Assembly: GCA_050018415.1 (NCBI GenBank)
Contig: JBEKAB010000002.1
Location: forward strand, 62,001-126,000
DNA: 64,000 nucleotides
Direction of reading: 5' to 3'
Source: UBA1161 sp002311745
Lineage (GTDB): Bacteria > Planctomycetota > Phycisphaerae > Tepidisphaerales > Tepidisphaeraceae
Shown: positions 9,401 to 17,210 of the stretch, piece after piece
How positions within the stretch are numbered: position 1 is the first letter of the stretch
Layout of the letters: every line of letters starts with the position of its first letter
Program-made: the position numbers and the translations under genes
The notes under the pieces: generated by a model
What the model was told of the DNA's origin: nothing
Databases searched by the model: none
What the model saw: the letters and a program-made list of their open reading frames with translations, nothing else

Positions 9401-9996
9401 ACGGCTATTTTCCGGTCCAGGCCGACGGGGATGATGTGATCGTCTATCACGTCGAGGAATTTGCCGCCGGAAAACTTCAGCCCAGCAGCCCGCCGCGGCC
9501 GTGGCTGGCGTTCACGTTTCCGCGGCAAACCGGGCGACGGCGGCTGTGCATCGCCGATTTCTTCCGCCCCAAATCATCCGGCCAGTTCGACGTGCTGGGC
9601 GTGCAACTGGTGACCGTCGGCCCGCGCGCCACCGAGGCGGCCGAAGCCCTGCGCAAGGGAAATCGGTATCAGGACTACCTGTATCTGCACGGATTCGGCG
9701 TCGAGGCGGCCGAAGCGCTGGCGGAACTGTGGCACAAGCGCATGCGCCAGGAACTGGGCTTCGGCAGCGAGGATGCCGTCACCGTCGAGGCCCTCTTTCA
9801 TCAGGGGTATCGTGGAAGCCGCTACAGCTTCGGCTATCCGGCCTGTCCGTACCTGGAGGATCGGGCCAAGATCGTCCAGTTGCTGCCGGCGCACCAGATC
9901 GGCGCGCGCTTGACGGAGAACTTCATGCTGGTGCCCGAGCAGTCCACGGATGCGCTGGTGGTGCATCACCCGCAAGCCAAGTATTTTGACGCGTGA
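6481..9996 (+). CDS. metH: Cobalamin-dependent methionine synthase
   Basis: Transfers the methyl group of 5-methyltetrahydrofolate to homocysteine through methylcobalamin. The 1171 residues hold all four modules. First is the homocysteine barrel, with zinc cysteines in GVNCAFGP and VGGCCGTTPAH. Second is the pterin-binding barrel (from about residue 340). Third is the B12 cap and Rossmann domain (from about residue 640), with the histidine ligand in GDVHDIGKN. Last is the reactivation domain (from about residue 900), with RYSFGYPACP. ATG at 6481 starts just before the barrel. An upstream in-frame extension to 6370 crosses the promoter and is rejected. Length is slightly below the E. coli enzyme (1227). 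The stop overlaps the next start. Confidence 0.97.
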   Translation: MTRQPFLDLVRQRVVVLDGAMGTSIHTYPLDLQKDWLGNENASEVLNLTRPDLIGEIHESFLAVGCDAVETNSFNGSRNDLGEAGLADRAVEVNRIAAQIARRACDKFETPDRPRYVIGSVGPTRRLVTLGQITWDELTASFHPQILGLLEGGADVLLIETQQDLLAIKCAIAAANQAFADVGRRVPIMVQASFDTNNGQQMLTGADPSALVAAVRPYDEVEVLGVNCAFGPTELSETVRAIAAGYPKFVSALPNAGLPVFVDGIAHFPMKPDDYARGVRRFVEQFGVNIVGGCCGTTPAHLAAVIEALRGVARAPRHVTPKPQISSLITAVDIRQQSSYLIVAERTNTNGSRQFKRLLQEEDWDGLVSMGRDELRDGSHVLDVCVDFVGRDGVRDMHEVVHRLVNALPAPIMLDSTNPDVMEAGLKLCGGRCILNSMNLEDGEHRVAHICALAKKYGAAVVAGCIDEDKQNAMARTADRKLSIARRIRDLAVGKYGLSDQDIFFDPLVLPISTGIEEDRRNALETIEGTRRISQELLDCHTVVGLSNVSFGLKPAARVVLNSAFLHELRQAGLTAAIVHASKILPRHRIDEQKWNAALDLIHDRRRDSFDPLTHFISLFPEGESAAPVAAEAAENLSIEEKLKRHIIDGEKRDLTAHLDEALKKYPPLDVINNVLLEGMKVVGELFGSGQMQLPFVLQSAETMKAAVAHLEPLMEKVEGQSKGKIVLATVKGDVHDIGKNLVDIILTNNGYTVFNLGIKQPVGDIIRAALERRADAIGMSGLLVKSVAVMRDNLEELNAQGVKIPVLLGGAALTRDYAEETLADLYRGPLLYCKDAFEGLAAMDHISTGKVESVVDVQRQRAQRRRELRAKSQEKFGHIISGASAAGGSEVPRDNPVPVPPFWGSRVVTDLAPRHLFSFINENALFTGQWGFKQKGASAEQHRQLIAEKAQPIFEALKVRVVKDRLIEPKVVYGYFPVQADGDDVIVYHVEEFAAGKLQPSSPPRPWLAFTFPRQTGRRRLCIADFFRPKSSGQFDVLGVQLVTVGPRATEAAEALRKGNRYQDYLYLHGFGVEAAEALAELWHKRMRQELGFGSEDAVTVEALFHQGYRGSRYSFGYPACPYLEDRAKIVQLLPAHQIGARLTENFMLVPEQSTDALVVHHPQAKYFDA

Positions 9997-10808
9997 GGAC
10001 GCCCGTGGCGGTTGCATTGACGTTTCACGTCATCGGTCGGTTTTCCCGCGGGCAAGTGCGGACGCGATGGGTCGACTCGACGCGGCCGCGCATCGCCGAA
10101 GTCGAAGCGGGCATCGAGCGGGCGTGGCAGGAGGCGTCGCGGCGGCCGGGCGTGAGGCTCTTCGACGAACCGATGTGCCGCCTGGAGTCCTTCCACGCCG
10201 CGGCGGACCAACTGACCCTGCTGCTGAGCCGCACCTCCTACAAAACCTTTGTCGGCACGAATTACGCCGATCCGCAACTGGCCGACCGCTATGGACCGCA
10301 GGTGCTGGCCAACCCGCTGGGGATCAGCAGCCTCGTGGGAAGCGGCGACGGATGGGTGCTCTTAGGCCGGCGCAGCGCCGCGGTCGCGCAGTATCCGCTG
10401 CGCATCCACACTTTCGGCGGAGCGCTGCAGGTCGAGGAGGCGGCCGACGTCTTCGCCACCGCCGGGCGCGAATTGGCCGAAGAATTGAACCTCCGCGACG
10501 ACGACGTGCGCCAGATCGTTTGCATCGGGCTTGTCGAAGACCAGTCGCTGCGCCATCCGGAACTGATATTCCACGCGAGCTCTGGGCTGGGCCGCGCCCA
10601 GATCGAGCAAAAATTGGATCAAGCCGAGCACAGTGCCGCCGTGGCGATCCAAGCGCAGGCCGATGAGGTGCGGTCCGCCGCGGCGGATCCCGCGCTCACG
10701 CCCGTGGCGGCCGCGGCGCTGCTCTTGTGGGGGCGCCACCAATTCGGCGCGGACTGGTTTGACGCGGCCAGGCAAGCGGTTAAGTTCGGCGGACATGAAC
10801 CTGCCTGA
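9993..10808 (+). CDS. Nudix-hydrolase-like protein
   Basis: 271 residues starting at GTG 9993, which overlaps the metH stop (GTGA), so translation is coupled. The middle of the protein contains a Nudix-like box: GGALQVEEA, then RELAEELNL, which keeps the RE-EE metal-binding pattern. Two extra residues lie between its halves compared with the canonical spacing. No known substrate can be assigned. The position between metH and a suhB-like phosphatase suggests clean-up of a phosphorylated or nucleotide compound, but that is inference. A fold other than Nudix is possible. Confidence 0.65.
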   Translation: MRTPVAVALTFHVIGRFSRGQVRTRWVDSTRPRIAEVEAGIERAWQEASRRPGVRLFDEPMCRLESFHAAADQLTLLLSRTSYKTFVGTNYADPQLADRYGPQVLANPLGISSLVGSGDGWVLLGRRSAAVAQYPLRIHTFGGALQVEEAADVFATAGRELAEELNLRDDDVRQIVCIGLVEDQSLRHPELIFHASSGLGRAQIEQKLDQAEHSAAVAIQAQADEVRSAAADPALTPVAAAALLLWGRHQFGADWFDAARQAVKFGGHEPA

Positions 10809-11610
10809 AGAGCTTTCCTACGCGATAGAACTGGCCCGCGGCGCCGGCCGCATCGTGCTGGAGCATTACGGCAAAGTACAAAGGCTCACCAAGCGCCACG
10901 ACGAAGCCGTGAGCGAGGCCGACCGCGCCAGCCAGCGGTTTATCGTGGCCGGCCTGCGGCGTCGATTTGGCGGCGACGGCATCGTCGGCGAGGAAAACGA
11001 AAAGGGCGACGCCATCACCTTCGAGGTCCCCAATCCCTCCGGCCGAAACTGGGTGATCGATCCCCTCGACGGGACGAACAATTTTCTGGCCGGCCTGGGA
11101 ATTTTTGCGGTCTGCATCGGTCTGCTGGACGCGGGCCAGCCGATTTTGGGCGTGGTCTACGACGTGCTGGGAGATCGCGCTTACGCCGCCTGCCGCGGCC
11201 AAGGCGCGTGGTTGGGAGACAAGCGGCTGAGCGTCGCCACGACACCGCTGGGCAACAACGCCATGTTGATGTTGACCAGCAATCTGTTGGATGATCGGGG
11301 CCGCGCGCCGGCGTTCGCGGCGCGGTGGCTGGCACAGACCCATTGGAAGATTCGGATTTTGGGCTCCGCGGCATTGGAGGCCGCTCAGGTGGCCGCGGGG
11401 ATTGCGCACGGGGCCGTCACGCTCAACGGCAAGTTGTGGGACCTGGCCGCCGCCGCCGCCGTGGTGTTGGAGGCCGGCGCGGTCATCACCGATCCGCAGG
11501 GGCGCAACATTTTTCCATTCGACTTGCAGGGATACAGCGGGGCGAAGGTTCCCTTTTTAGCCGCCGCCCCTGCCGCTCAGGCCCAACTCCTGCGGGAGAT
11601 AAACTCCTGA
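10795..11610 (+). CDS. Inositol monophosphatase-family phosphatase (SuhB/CysQ-like)
   Basis: Metal-dependent, lithium-sensitive-type phosphatase of 271 residues. It has the Glu of the first metal site in GIVGEENEKG, the core motif WVIDPLDGTNNF, and the third-ligand motif LWDLAAA. These are shared by inositol-1-phosphatase, histidinol phosphatase and PAP phosphatase (CysQ), so the substrate is undetermined. ATG at 10795 overlaps the end of the Nudix-like gene by 14 bases. A CysQ role near methionine synthesis would make sense but cannot be shown. Confidence 0.88.
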   Translation: MNLPEELSYAIELARGAGRIVLEHYGKVQRLTKRHDEAVSEADRASQRFIVAGLRRRFGGDGIVGEENEKGDAITFEVPNPSGRNWVIDPLDGTNNFLAGLGIFAVCIGLLDAGQPILGVVYDVLGDRAYAACRGQGAWLGDKRLSVATTPLGNNAMLMLTSNLLDDRGRAPAFAARWLAQTHWKIRILGSAALEAAQVAAGIAHGAVTLNGKLWDLAAAAAVVLEAGAVITDPQGRNIFPFDLQGYSGAKVPFLAAAPAAQAQLLREINS

Positions 11611-11653
11611 ATTTCGCATCGTAGCTCGCACCGTCTTCGAATCGCAAAGTTGG

Positions 11654-11682
11654 TTGGCGAATTCGGCGTTCTCTTGTACCAT
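11654..11682 (+). promoter_or_regulatory. Candidate nuoG promoter abutting the start codon
   Basis: TTGGCG (11654-11659) and TACCAT (11677-11682) are 17 bases apart. The ATG follows nine bases later with no ribosome binding site, which suggests a leaderless or near-leaderless transcript. Confidence 0.45.
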
Positions 11683-11691
11683 CGGCCGCCT

Positions 11692-13290
11692 ATGCCCAAG
11701 ATCACGGTCGATGGCAAACTCATCGAATGCAAGGACCGCCAGGTGGTCTTGCAGGCGTGTCTGGATGCGGGGCATCCGCTGCCGTACTACTGCTATCATC
11801 CGGGGCTGTCCATCCCGGCTTCGTGCCGCATTTGCCTGGTCGAAGTGGAGGGAATCCCCAAGCTCGTGCCGTCCTGTCAGACGGTGGTGCGGGATGGGAT
11901 GGTGGTGCATTCCCGCTCGCCCAAGGCGGTGGCCAATCAGAAGCTGGTGATGGAATACCTGCTGATCAACCATCCGCTGGATTGCCCGATTTGCGACCAG
12001 GCCGGCGAGTGCACGCTTCAGGATTACTCCTATCAGTACGGCCGCAGCCAGTCGCGCTTCGAGGAAGACAAGGCCAAGAAGCCCAAGAAGGACGTGGGGG
12101 ACAAAATCCTTCTGTACAGCGACCGGTGCATCATGTGCACGCGCTGCGTGCGTTTCACGCGGGAGATTTCCGGCACGGGCGAGCTGTACGTGGACGGGCG
12201 CGGGTATCGCGAGGAGATCGACATTTTTCCTGGCAAGCCGTGCAACAACAAGTTGGCCGGCAACGTCGTGGACCTGTGCCCCGTCGGCGCTCTGCTGGAC
12301 AAGGATTTTTTGTTCAAGCAGCGTGTCTGGCTTCTGACGCGCACGGAGTCGATCTCCCCGGTGGACAGCGGCGGCGAAAACATTTACCTCGAGCACAACG
12401 AGGGGATCGTTTATCGCATCAAGCCGCGGGAAAATCCGCAGGTCAATCAGTGGTGGATCAGCGACGACACGCGCTATTCGTACAAGGTTCTGACCGAGGC
12501 CAAACGCCTGAAAAAAGCGATGGTGTTGCGCAGCGGCGGGGCGGCCGAAGCGGAGGCGGACGCGGCGGTGGCGGCGGCGGTGGCGCGGCTGCGAGCCCTG
12601 GCCGCGGAATCCCCCGGGTGCCTCTACGCGGTGCTTTCACCGATGATGGCTTGCGAAGAAGCGTTCTTGTTGGCTAGCGCGATCCGCGCCATCGATTCGC
12701 AGGCGGTGCTCGTGCTGGGCCCGGTGCCGACCAGCGGCAAGGATGAGGTGTTCAAGAATCCGATCACGGGCCAGCAGACTTTTGTCATCAAAGCCGAAAA
12801 GGTTCCCAACGCGGCCGGGGTGCGGCGGGTGCTTGCGCTCTTGGGCGGAAGGGCGGCCACGTGGGACGACTTGGCGGCGGCAGCACGCCCGGAGGTGAAA
12901 AATCTCAAGGGCGGCTGGATCGTGGGCGGATATCACTCGAATTGGATCAGCGGCGAAATACCGGCCATCATCAAGAGCGGATTTAAGGTCGTGCAGGATT
13001 TGTTGCCGACGCCGCTGGGCGCCGCGGCGGATGTGCTGCTGCCGGCGGCCGCGTGGGCGGAGAAGGATGGGTGCTGGGAAAACTACGCCGGGCAAATTCA
13101 GCCCTTCGAGGCGGCGGTGCCGCCGCCGGAGGGCGTGATGCGCGATGGGCAAATTTACCTGTCCCTGCTGGATCGGCGCGGCCAGTACAATGCGCAACTG
13201 GTTCGCCGGGAAATGGGCGAGCCGTTTGCGTCGGTCCAGGCGACAAGCAGATTGGTCCAGAGCCCGGCGACGGAGTTTGTGCCGCTGTAA
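11692..13290 (+). CDS. nuoG: NADH-quinone oxidoreductase subunit G
   Basis: Iron-sulfur subunit of the peripheral arm of complex I. The N-terminus carries the 2Fe-2S ferredoxin cysteines (YYCYHPGLSIPASCRIC and the later PSC). The His/Cys 4Fe-4S set (HPLDCPICDQAGEC) and CIMCTRC with the later LCPVGAL follow. From about residue 220 a molybdopterin-oxidoreductase-like domain is present but short. The total of 532 residues is well below the 700-900 of many NuoG proteins, so the C-terminal domain is reduced. nuoE and nuoF are not adjacent. Confidence 0.93.
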   Translation: MPKITVDGKLIECKDRQVVLQACLDAGHPLPYYCYHPGLSIPASCRICLVEVEGIPKLVPSCQTVVRDGMVVHSRSPKAVANQKLVMEYLLINHPLDCPICDQAGECTLQDYSYQYGRSQSRFEEDKAKKPKKDVGDKILLYSDRCIMCTRCVRFTREISGTGELYVDGRGYREEIDIFPGKPCNNKLAGNVVDLCPVGALLDKDFLFKQRVWLLTRTESISPVDSGGENIYLEHNEGIVYRIKPRENPQVNQWWISDDTRYSYKVLTEAKRLKKAMVLRSGGAAEAEADAAVAAAVARLRALAAESPGCLYAVLSPMMACEEAFLLASAIRAIDSQAVLVLGPVPTSGKDEVFKNPITGQQTFVIKAEKVPNAAGVRRVLALLGGRAATWDDLAAAARPEVKNLKGGWIVGGYHSNWISGEIPAIIKSGFKVVQDLLPTPLGAAADVLLPAAAWAEKDGCWENYAGQIQPFEAAVPPPEGVMRDGQIYLSLLDRRGQYNAQLVRREMGEPFASVQATSRLVQSPATEFVPL

Positions 13291-13301
13291 GAAGGAACAA
13301 G

Positions 13302-13850
13302 ATGAACCGCGTGTCGCCCGCCTGGATGTTGGTCTTATGCGTCGTGTTCTGCGGATGCGCCAGCCATCAGGCAACGGCAACGCGGCCGGCTTCCGCCGGA
13401 ATGGTCGGCTACACGCCGCCCAAGGGAGGATTCACAACGCAGTATCCCTCGGCGTGGCATCCGGGCACGGGCAAGGATACGCTGAATCTGGCGCCGGCGA
13501 AGGATGATTCCGGCGGCAAGCGGCGATTGAGCATCGATGTGCCGGACATCCCGTTTCATTTGCCCGGGATGATGACCATGGGCGCGGTGCAAAAGGGGTT
13601 TACCGACGATTTGCAAAAGCGATTTCAGGGTCTGCATATCGATTCGGTGAGCGACCAGGCGATGGCGGGCGCCAGGGCCAAGCGGATCAAGGCCACCGGA
13701 AAAGAAGGCGGCACGCCGATGGTGATCGACGCGGTTGTCGCGATGAATCACGAACAGGTGTATATCATCAGCAGCGAGAGCGATCAGGCGGGCGCCAAGG
13801 CCGGCTCGGCGGCCGTGGACGCCATCGTGACCGCCTGGCAGTGGAATTAG
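13302..13850 (+). CDS. Lipoprotein of unknown function inside the nuo cluster
   Basis: 182 residues beginning with a lipoprotein signal peptide (hydrophobic VLCVVFCGC, with Cys in the lipobox FCGC). GAAGGA lies upstream of ATG 13302, just 11 bases after nuoG. The mature part (GFTTQYPSAWHPGTG and later AVVAMNHEQVYIISSESDQ) resembles the PsbP-like pattern of small exported proteins, but no family is certain. It is not a known complex I subunit. Its place between nuoG and nuoH, seven bases before nuoH, suggests cotranscription. Confidence 0.8.
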   Translation: MNRVSPAWMLVLCVVFCGCASHQATATRPASAGMVGYTPPKGGFTTQYPSAWHPGTGKDTLNLAPAKDDSGGKRRLSIDVPDIPFHLPGMMTMGAVQKGFTDDLQKRFQGLHIDSVSDQAMAGARAKRIKATGKEGGTPMVIDAVVAMNHEQVYIISSESDQAGAKAGSAAVDAIVTAWQWN

Positions 13851-13856
13851 CGAACC

Positions 13857-15311
13857 ATGACCGACTGGATTTCATCGCACATTCCGCCGTGGGTGTGGAT
13901 CCTGCTTGTGGCCCATCTGGCCATTTTGGGGACGGTGGCTTATTTGATTCTGCTGGAGCGGAAAGTCGCCAGTTGGGTGCAGGATCGCATCGGGCCCAAC
14001 CGGGTGGGTTTGGGCTTTGGCGTCATTCCGGGCCTCAAGAATTTTCATTTCTGGGGCCTGGGCCAGCCCCTGGCCGACGGGCTGAAATTCATTTTGAAGG
14101 AAGACTATCGCCCGGCCGGCGTCGATCGCGTCCTGTTCACCTTGGCGCCGGGAGCCATGATTCTGGTGATCATCATCAGCATCGCCGTCCTTCCCTGGGG
14201 CGGGGTCCGCCAGGCCCAGCGCACGATTGCCCTCCCCGCTTCGGTCGCCGACGCGCGCGATTACGCTCAACATCAACTGACCTCGGGCTCGGTCCTGGTG
14301 AGCGATCCCCAGCGCATCAGCGCGACGGAGTGTGTGGTGACGTACCGCTATCCGTTCCAGATCGCGACGCTGAACATCGGCGTGTTGTACATTCTGGCGG
14401 CGCTTTCGCTGGGGGTCTACGGCGTGGTCGTGGGCGGCTGGGCCAGCAACAACAAGTATTCATTCCTGGGCGGCCTGCGCGCGACGGTGAACATGATCTC
14501 CTACGAGATTCCCCTGGGCCTGGCCGTGCTGTGCATCATTTTGATGTACGGCACGCTGGATCTGGCGAGCATCGTGCAGAAGCAATGCCACTACTGGGTC
14601 GGCTGGGTGCCGGCGTGGAACGTCTTCACGCAGCCGTTGGCGTTTTTGATGTTCCTGATCTGCATCCACGCCGAGGCCAACCGCGCCCCCTTCGATCTGG
14701 CCGAGGCTGAGCAGGAATTGGTCGGCGGATATCACACCGAGTACAGCGCCATGCGCTTCGCCCTGTTCTTCCTGGCCGAGTATGCCGGGATGATCACGAC
14801 CAGCGCCGTGTGCGTGGCGTTGTTTTTCGGCGGTTGGCACCTGCCGGGGCTGGACCGGTTTGTGTGCTGGTTTCTCAACAGCTTTTTCCACGCCGGGGTC
14901 TGGGTCGGCGCCGCCGACCCCGCCGTCACCAACAGCCTGGTCATTTGCATCGTCCGGTCCATGGTTTTCTTCATCAAGACCCTGGTCATCATCTTCGTGT
15001 TCATGTGGGTGCGGTGGACTCTGCCGCGGTTCCGGTTTGACCAGTTGATGATTTTGGCCTGGCGCGGGCTGATTCCCATCGCGCTGGCGCTGCTGGTGAT
15101 GACGGCGCTGGTGGTGTACGCGTTTGGCGGTCAGAGTTTCCAGGGTGTGGGCGGCAGCATGGCCGTGGCGCTTTTGGCCGGCAACCTCGCCGCCTTGGCG
15201 CTGATTCTTGCCGTCAGCCGCCTGATTCCCCCGGCGCCGCCGACCAACCGCCGCGTCAAGATCATCGGCAGCCGCTTCGACAAAACTCCGTTGCCCGCGG
15301 TCTGCAATTGA
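13857..15311 (+). CDS. nuoH: NADH-quinone oxidoreductase subunit H
   Basis: Membrane subunit that forms the quinone chamber of complex I with NuoB and NuoD. It contains the conserved ERKVASWVQDRIGPNRVG and the EANRAPFDLAEAEQELVGGY segment with its essential glutamates, plus about eight or nine hydrophobic helices. The 484 residues exceed the usual 320-400. Part of the excess is a polar stretch at about residues 117-165, between PWGGVR and FQIATLNIGVLY. The remainder is a long C-terminal portion. It is followed by nuoI after 16 bases. Confidence 0.95.
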   Translation: MTDWISSHIPPWVWILLVAHLAILGTVAYLILLERKVASWVQDRIGPNRVGLGFGVIPGLKNFHFWGLGQPLADGLKFILKEDYRPAGVDRVLFTLAPGAMILVIIISIAVLPWGGVRQAQRTIALPASVADARDYAQHQLTSGSVLVSDPQRISATECVVTYRYPFQIATLNIGVLYILAALSLGVYGVVVGGWASNNKYSFLGGLRATVNMISYEIPLGLAVLCIILMYGTLDLASIVQKQCHYWVGWVPAWNVFTQPLAFLMFLICIHAEANRAPFDLAEAEQELVGGYHTEYSAMRFALFFLAEYAGMITTSAVCVALFFGGWHLPGLDRFVCWFLNSFFHAGVWVGAADPAVTNSLVICIVRSMVFFIKTLVIIFVFMWVRWTLPRFRFDQLMILAWRGLIPIALALLVMTALVVYAFGGQSFQGVGGSMAVALLAGNLAALALILAVSRLIPPAPPTNRRVKIIGSRFDKTPLPAVCN

Positions 15312-15327
15312 TGCCAAGAGCGCCAGC

Positions 15328-15864
15328 ATGAAAGATTCCGACGTCATTGTCCTGGAGGAGCCGAAGCTTTCGCTGACGGACCAGTTCTATTTGCCGCAAG
15401 TGCTGGTCGGGTTGGGCACGACGATGAAGCACATGTTCAACGTCGTGGTCCGCGGCAAGGACCGCGTGGTTCAATACCCCGAGGAGAAGCGCGAAGGTCT
15501 GCCGGTGGAGAAGGGCGGCTTGCTGCTGCGGACGTACCGCGGCGTGCATCGGCTCAACAAGGACGAGGAAGGCCGAGTGAAATGCGTGGCGTGTTTCATG
15601 TGCTCGACCGCCTGCCCGGCGAGCTGCATCCACATCGAAGCGGCCGAAAGCCCCTGGCCTGACCGGGAAAAATACCCCGCCAAGTTCGACATCGACGAGC
15701 TTCGCTGCATCTATTGCGGCATGTGCGAGGAGGCCTGCCCCGTGGATGCCATCGAGTTGACCCATCTGTACGACATTATCGGGCTAACCCGCCAGGAGAT
15801 GATTTTCGACAAGACCAAGCTTCTGGAAATCTTTGATCAGACGGTTAAAGAGGAGCCCATGTGA
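15328..15864 (+). CDS. nuoI: NADH-quinone oxidoreductase subunit I
   Basis: 178-residue ferredoxin-type subunit holding clusters N6a and N6b of complex I. The two motifs CVACFMCSTACP and CIYCGMCEEACP are intact with the usual spacing. It is the last nuo gene of this cluster; no nuoJ, K, L, M or N follows, so the rest of complex I must be encoded elsewhere. Confidence 0.95.
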   Translation: MKDSDVIVLEEPKLSLTDQFYLPQVLVGLGTTMKHMFNVVVRGKDRVVQYPEEKREGLPVEKGGLLLRTYRGVHRLNKDEEGRVKCVACFMCSTACPASCIHIEAAESPWPDREKYPAKFDIDELRCIYCGMCEEACPVDAIELTHLYDIIGLTRQEMIFDKTKLLEIFDQTVKEEPM

Positions 15865-15990
15865 TTTGCGTGCAGGGACGACAATAAATCATGGCGCAAT
15901 CCGTTTGAGGAATGGATGATGCGCGGTTCGGCTCCGGAGGTGCCCAACGTCGCTGCGGCTCCGGGGTCTATTACATTCGAGGAGACACAA

Positions 15991-16362
15991 ATGAATCGAT
16001 GGCTGGCCAGACGTCCGTTGTTTCGTGCCGTAGTTCGAGGCGGCCTGGGCTTATGCGCCTTGGGAGTATCTGGCTGCGTGGTGCGCGAGCGTGAGGTGGT
16101 GACGGCACCGCCGCCGCAGCCTGCGGTGGCGGATGAGGTGGTCGTTACCGACGCACCGCCGCCGGAGCAAACGGAAATCATCGGCGTAGCCCCGGCGCCG
16201 GGCTATGTATGGATGAGCGGCTATTACGCTTGGCGTGGCGGCCGGTACGTTTGGTTTCCGGGGCGTTGGGCGCGTCCGCCTCGGCCGGGCGTCGTTTGGA
16301 TCGGCGGACATTGGGACCGCAGGCCCCATGGCTGGGTCTATGTCGGCGGTTATTGGCGATGA
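15991..16362 (+). CDS. Small lipoprotein with aromatic/Gly repeats (YXWGXW-like)
   Basis: 123 residues from ATG 15991, preceded by GAGGAG. A lipobox VSGC follows a hydrophobic stretch. The mature part has a Pro/Val/Glu-rich linker and then a Trp/Tyr/Gly/Arg-rich region (GYVWMSGYYAW, RYVWFPGRWA, VVWIGGHWDRR, WVYVGGYWR). This is characteristic of YXWGXW-repeat outer-membrane-associated lipoproteins, whose role is unknown. Confidence 0.78.
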   Translation: MNRWLARRPLFRAVVRGGLGLCALGVSGCVVREREVVTAPPPQPAVADEVVVTDAPPPEQTEIIGVAPAPGYVWMSGYYAWRGGRYVWFPGRWARPPRPGVVWIGGHWDRRPHGWVYVGGYWR

Positions 16363-16368
16363 ACCGCT

Positions 16369-16683
16369 CTATATGCCGGCGTCGTCCACGTCCGGCAGGT
16401 CTTGCGGCGGCGGCGAGGATGCATCCAGATCGCGCGGATCACCGCTCGGGTAATCCGCCGTGTATTCAAACACTTTTCGGACGTATTTCACAAAAGGCAA
16501 CTGCCGCAGCGACTTGAGCTTGTCCGCGGCGATCACTCCTTCGATCATCGCGTTGTCGGGGTCCAGATGTGACACCTCCAGCCCCTGGGACTGCAAGCGT
16601 TGCACGGCGTCCTGGAAATTGGCAGCCGGCATCGGCGCCAGGATCACCACCACGTCGGATAGCTCCGCATCCTGATGATTCAC
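16369..16683 (-). CDS. Small conserved protein, I9-propeptide-like ferredoxin fold
   Basis: 104 residues. AAGGAGG lies six bases before GTG 16683, which fixes this start over a TTG 21 bases upstream. The pattern (VVVILAP, a helix, GLEVSHLDPDNAMIEGVIAADKLKSL, then VKYVRKVFEYTADYP) is the beta-alpha-beta layout of small proteins related to subtilisin propeptide/I9 inhibitors. A function is not assigned. It is convergent with the preceding lipoprotein gene, six bases apart. Confidence 0.6.
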   Translation of the reverse strand: MNHQDAELSDVVVILAPMPAANFQDAVQRLQSQGLEVSHLDPDNAMIEGVIAADKLKSLRQLPFVKYVRKVFEYTADYPSGDPRDLDASSPPPQDLPDVDDAGI

Positions 16684-17210
16684 CGAGCCCTCCTTTTGGG
16701 GCAATTCAGTTGAAATTCTAGGCCTCGCCGGGCAATTCCGCCCAGTGCGTCAAGTTTGCACGCCGGCCACTGCAGCGGCGTCCGGCCGAAGGCCGATAAT
16801 GCTTATGCCAGTCAGAGTTTGCGCCCAGGTTGACGGGCGGGATTTTATTTGCATCGCCGCAACGCTTTGTTTAGACTCGGCTTGCTTGGGAGGAGGCACA
16901 GTGGCCGCAGTGGCCGGTTGCGGCGCGAGGACGCCGCAGACGGTTCAATCGCCGTCGTCGTCCTGAGGCAAGAAAGTGGTGGCGGCATCAGGATCGACGA
17001 GGAAGCATACCCCGCCGCCACGGGTTCTGGTACCTTCGTTTAGCCCCAGATTGTTCCCTCGGGTATGAGTTATTCACCCGCGCAACCAGCACCGCCAATG
17101 TTTAACTCCACTAACATGGGCGAGACTTCTTACCCTCGTGAAACTCAAAGCGAGTTTTGTTTTCGGTGCGGCAGCGCCGACGACGCTCGATAACCAATAG
17201 GAGCAACACC
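16684..17210. other. 527-base spacer with possible gene relic
   Basis: No full gene is supported. At about 16890-16966 a GGGAGGAGG box is followed by GTG and a 21-codon frame that reads like the end of a lipoprotein signal (VAAVAGCGA), which may be a decayed lipoprotein gene. An inverted repeat GTGGCGGC/GCCGCCAC lies around 16981-17022. A weak AT-rich hairpin (AAACTC/GAGTTT) lies near 17141-17158, just before the secretin gene. Confidence 0.4.

Noticed and set aside
16745..16966. Small gene encoding a 73-residue protein
   Set aside because: The translation changes character midway. Only the last 21 codons look like a lipoprotein signal, so a relic is more likely than a gene.
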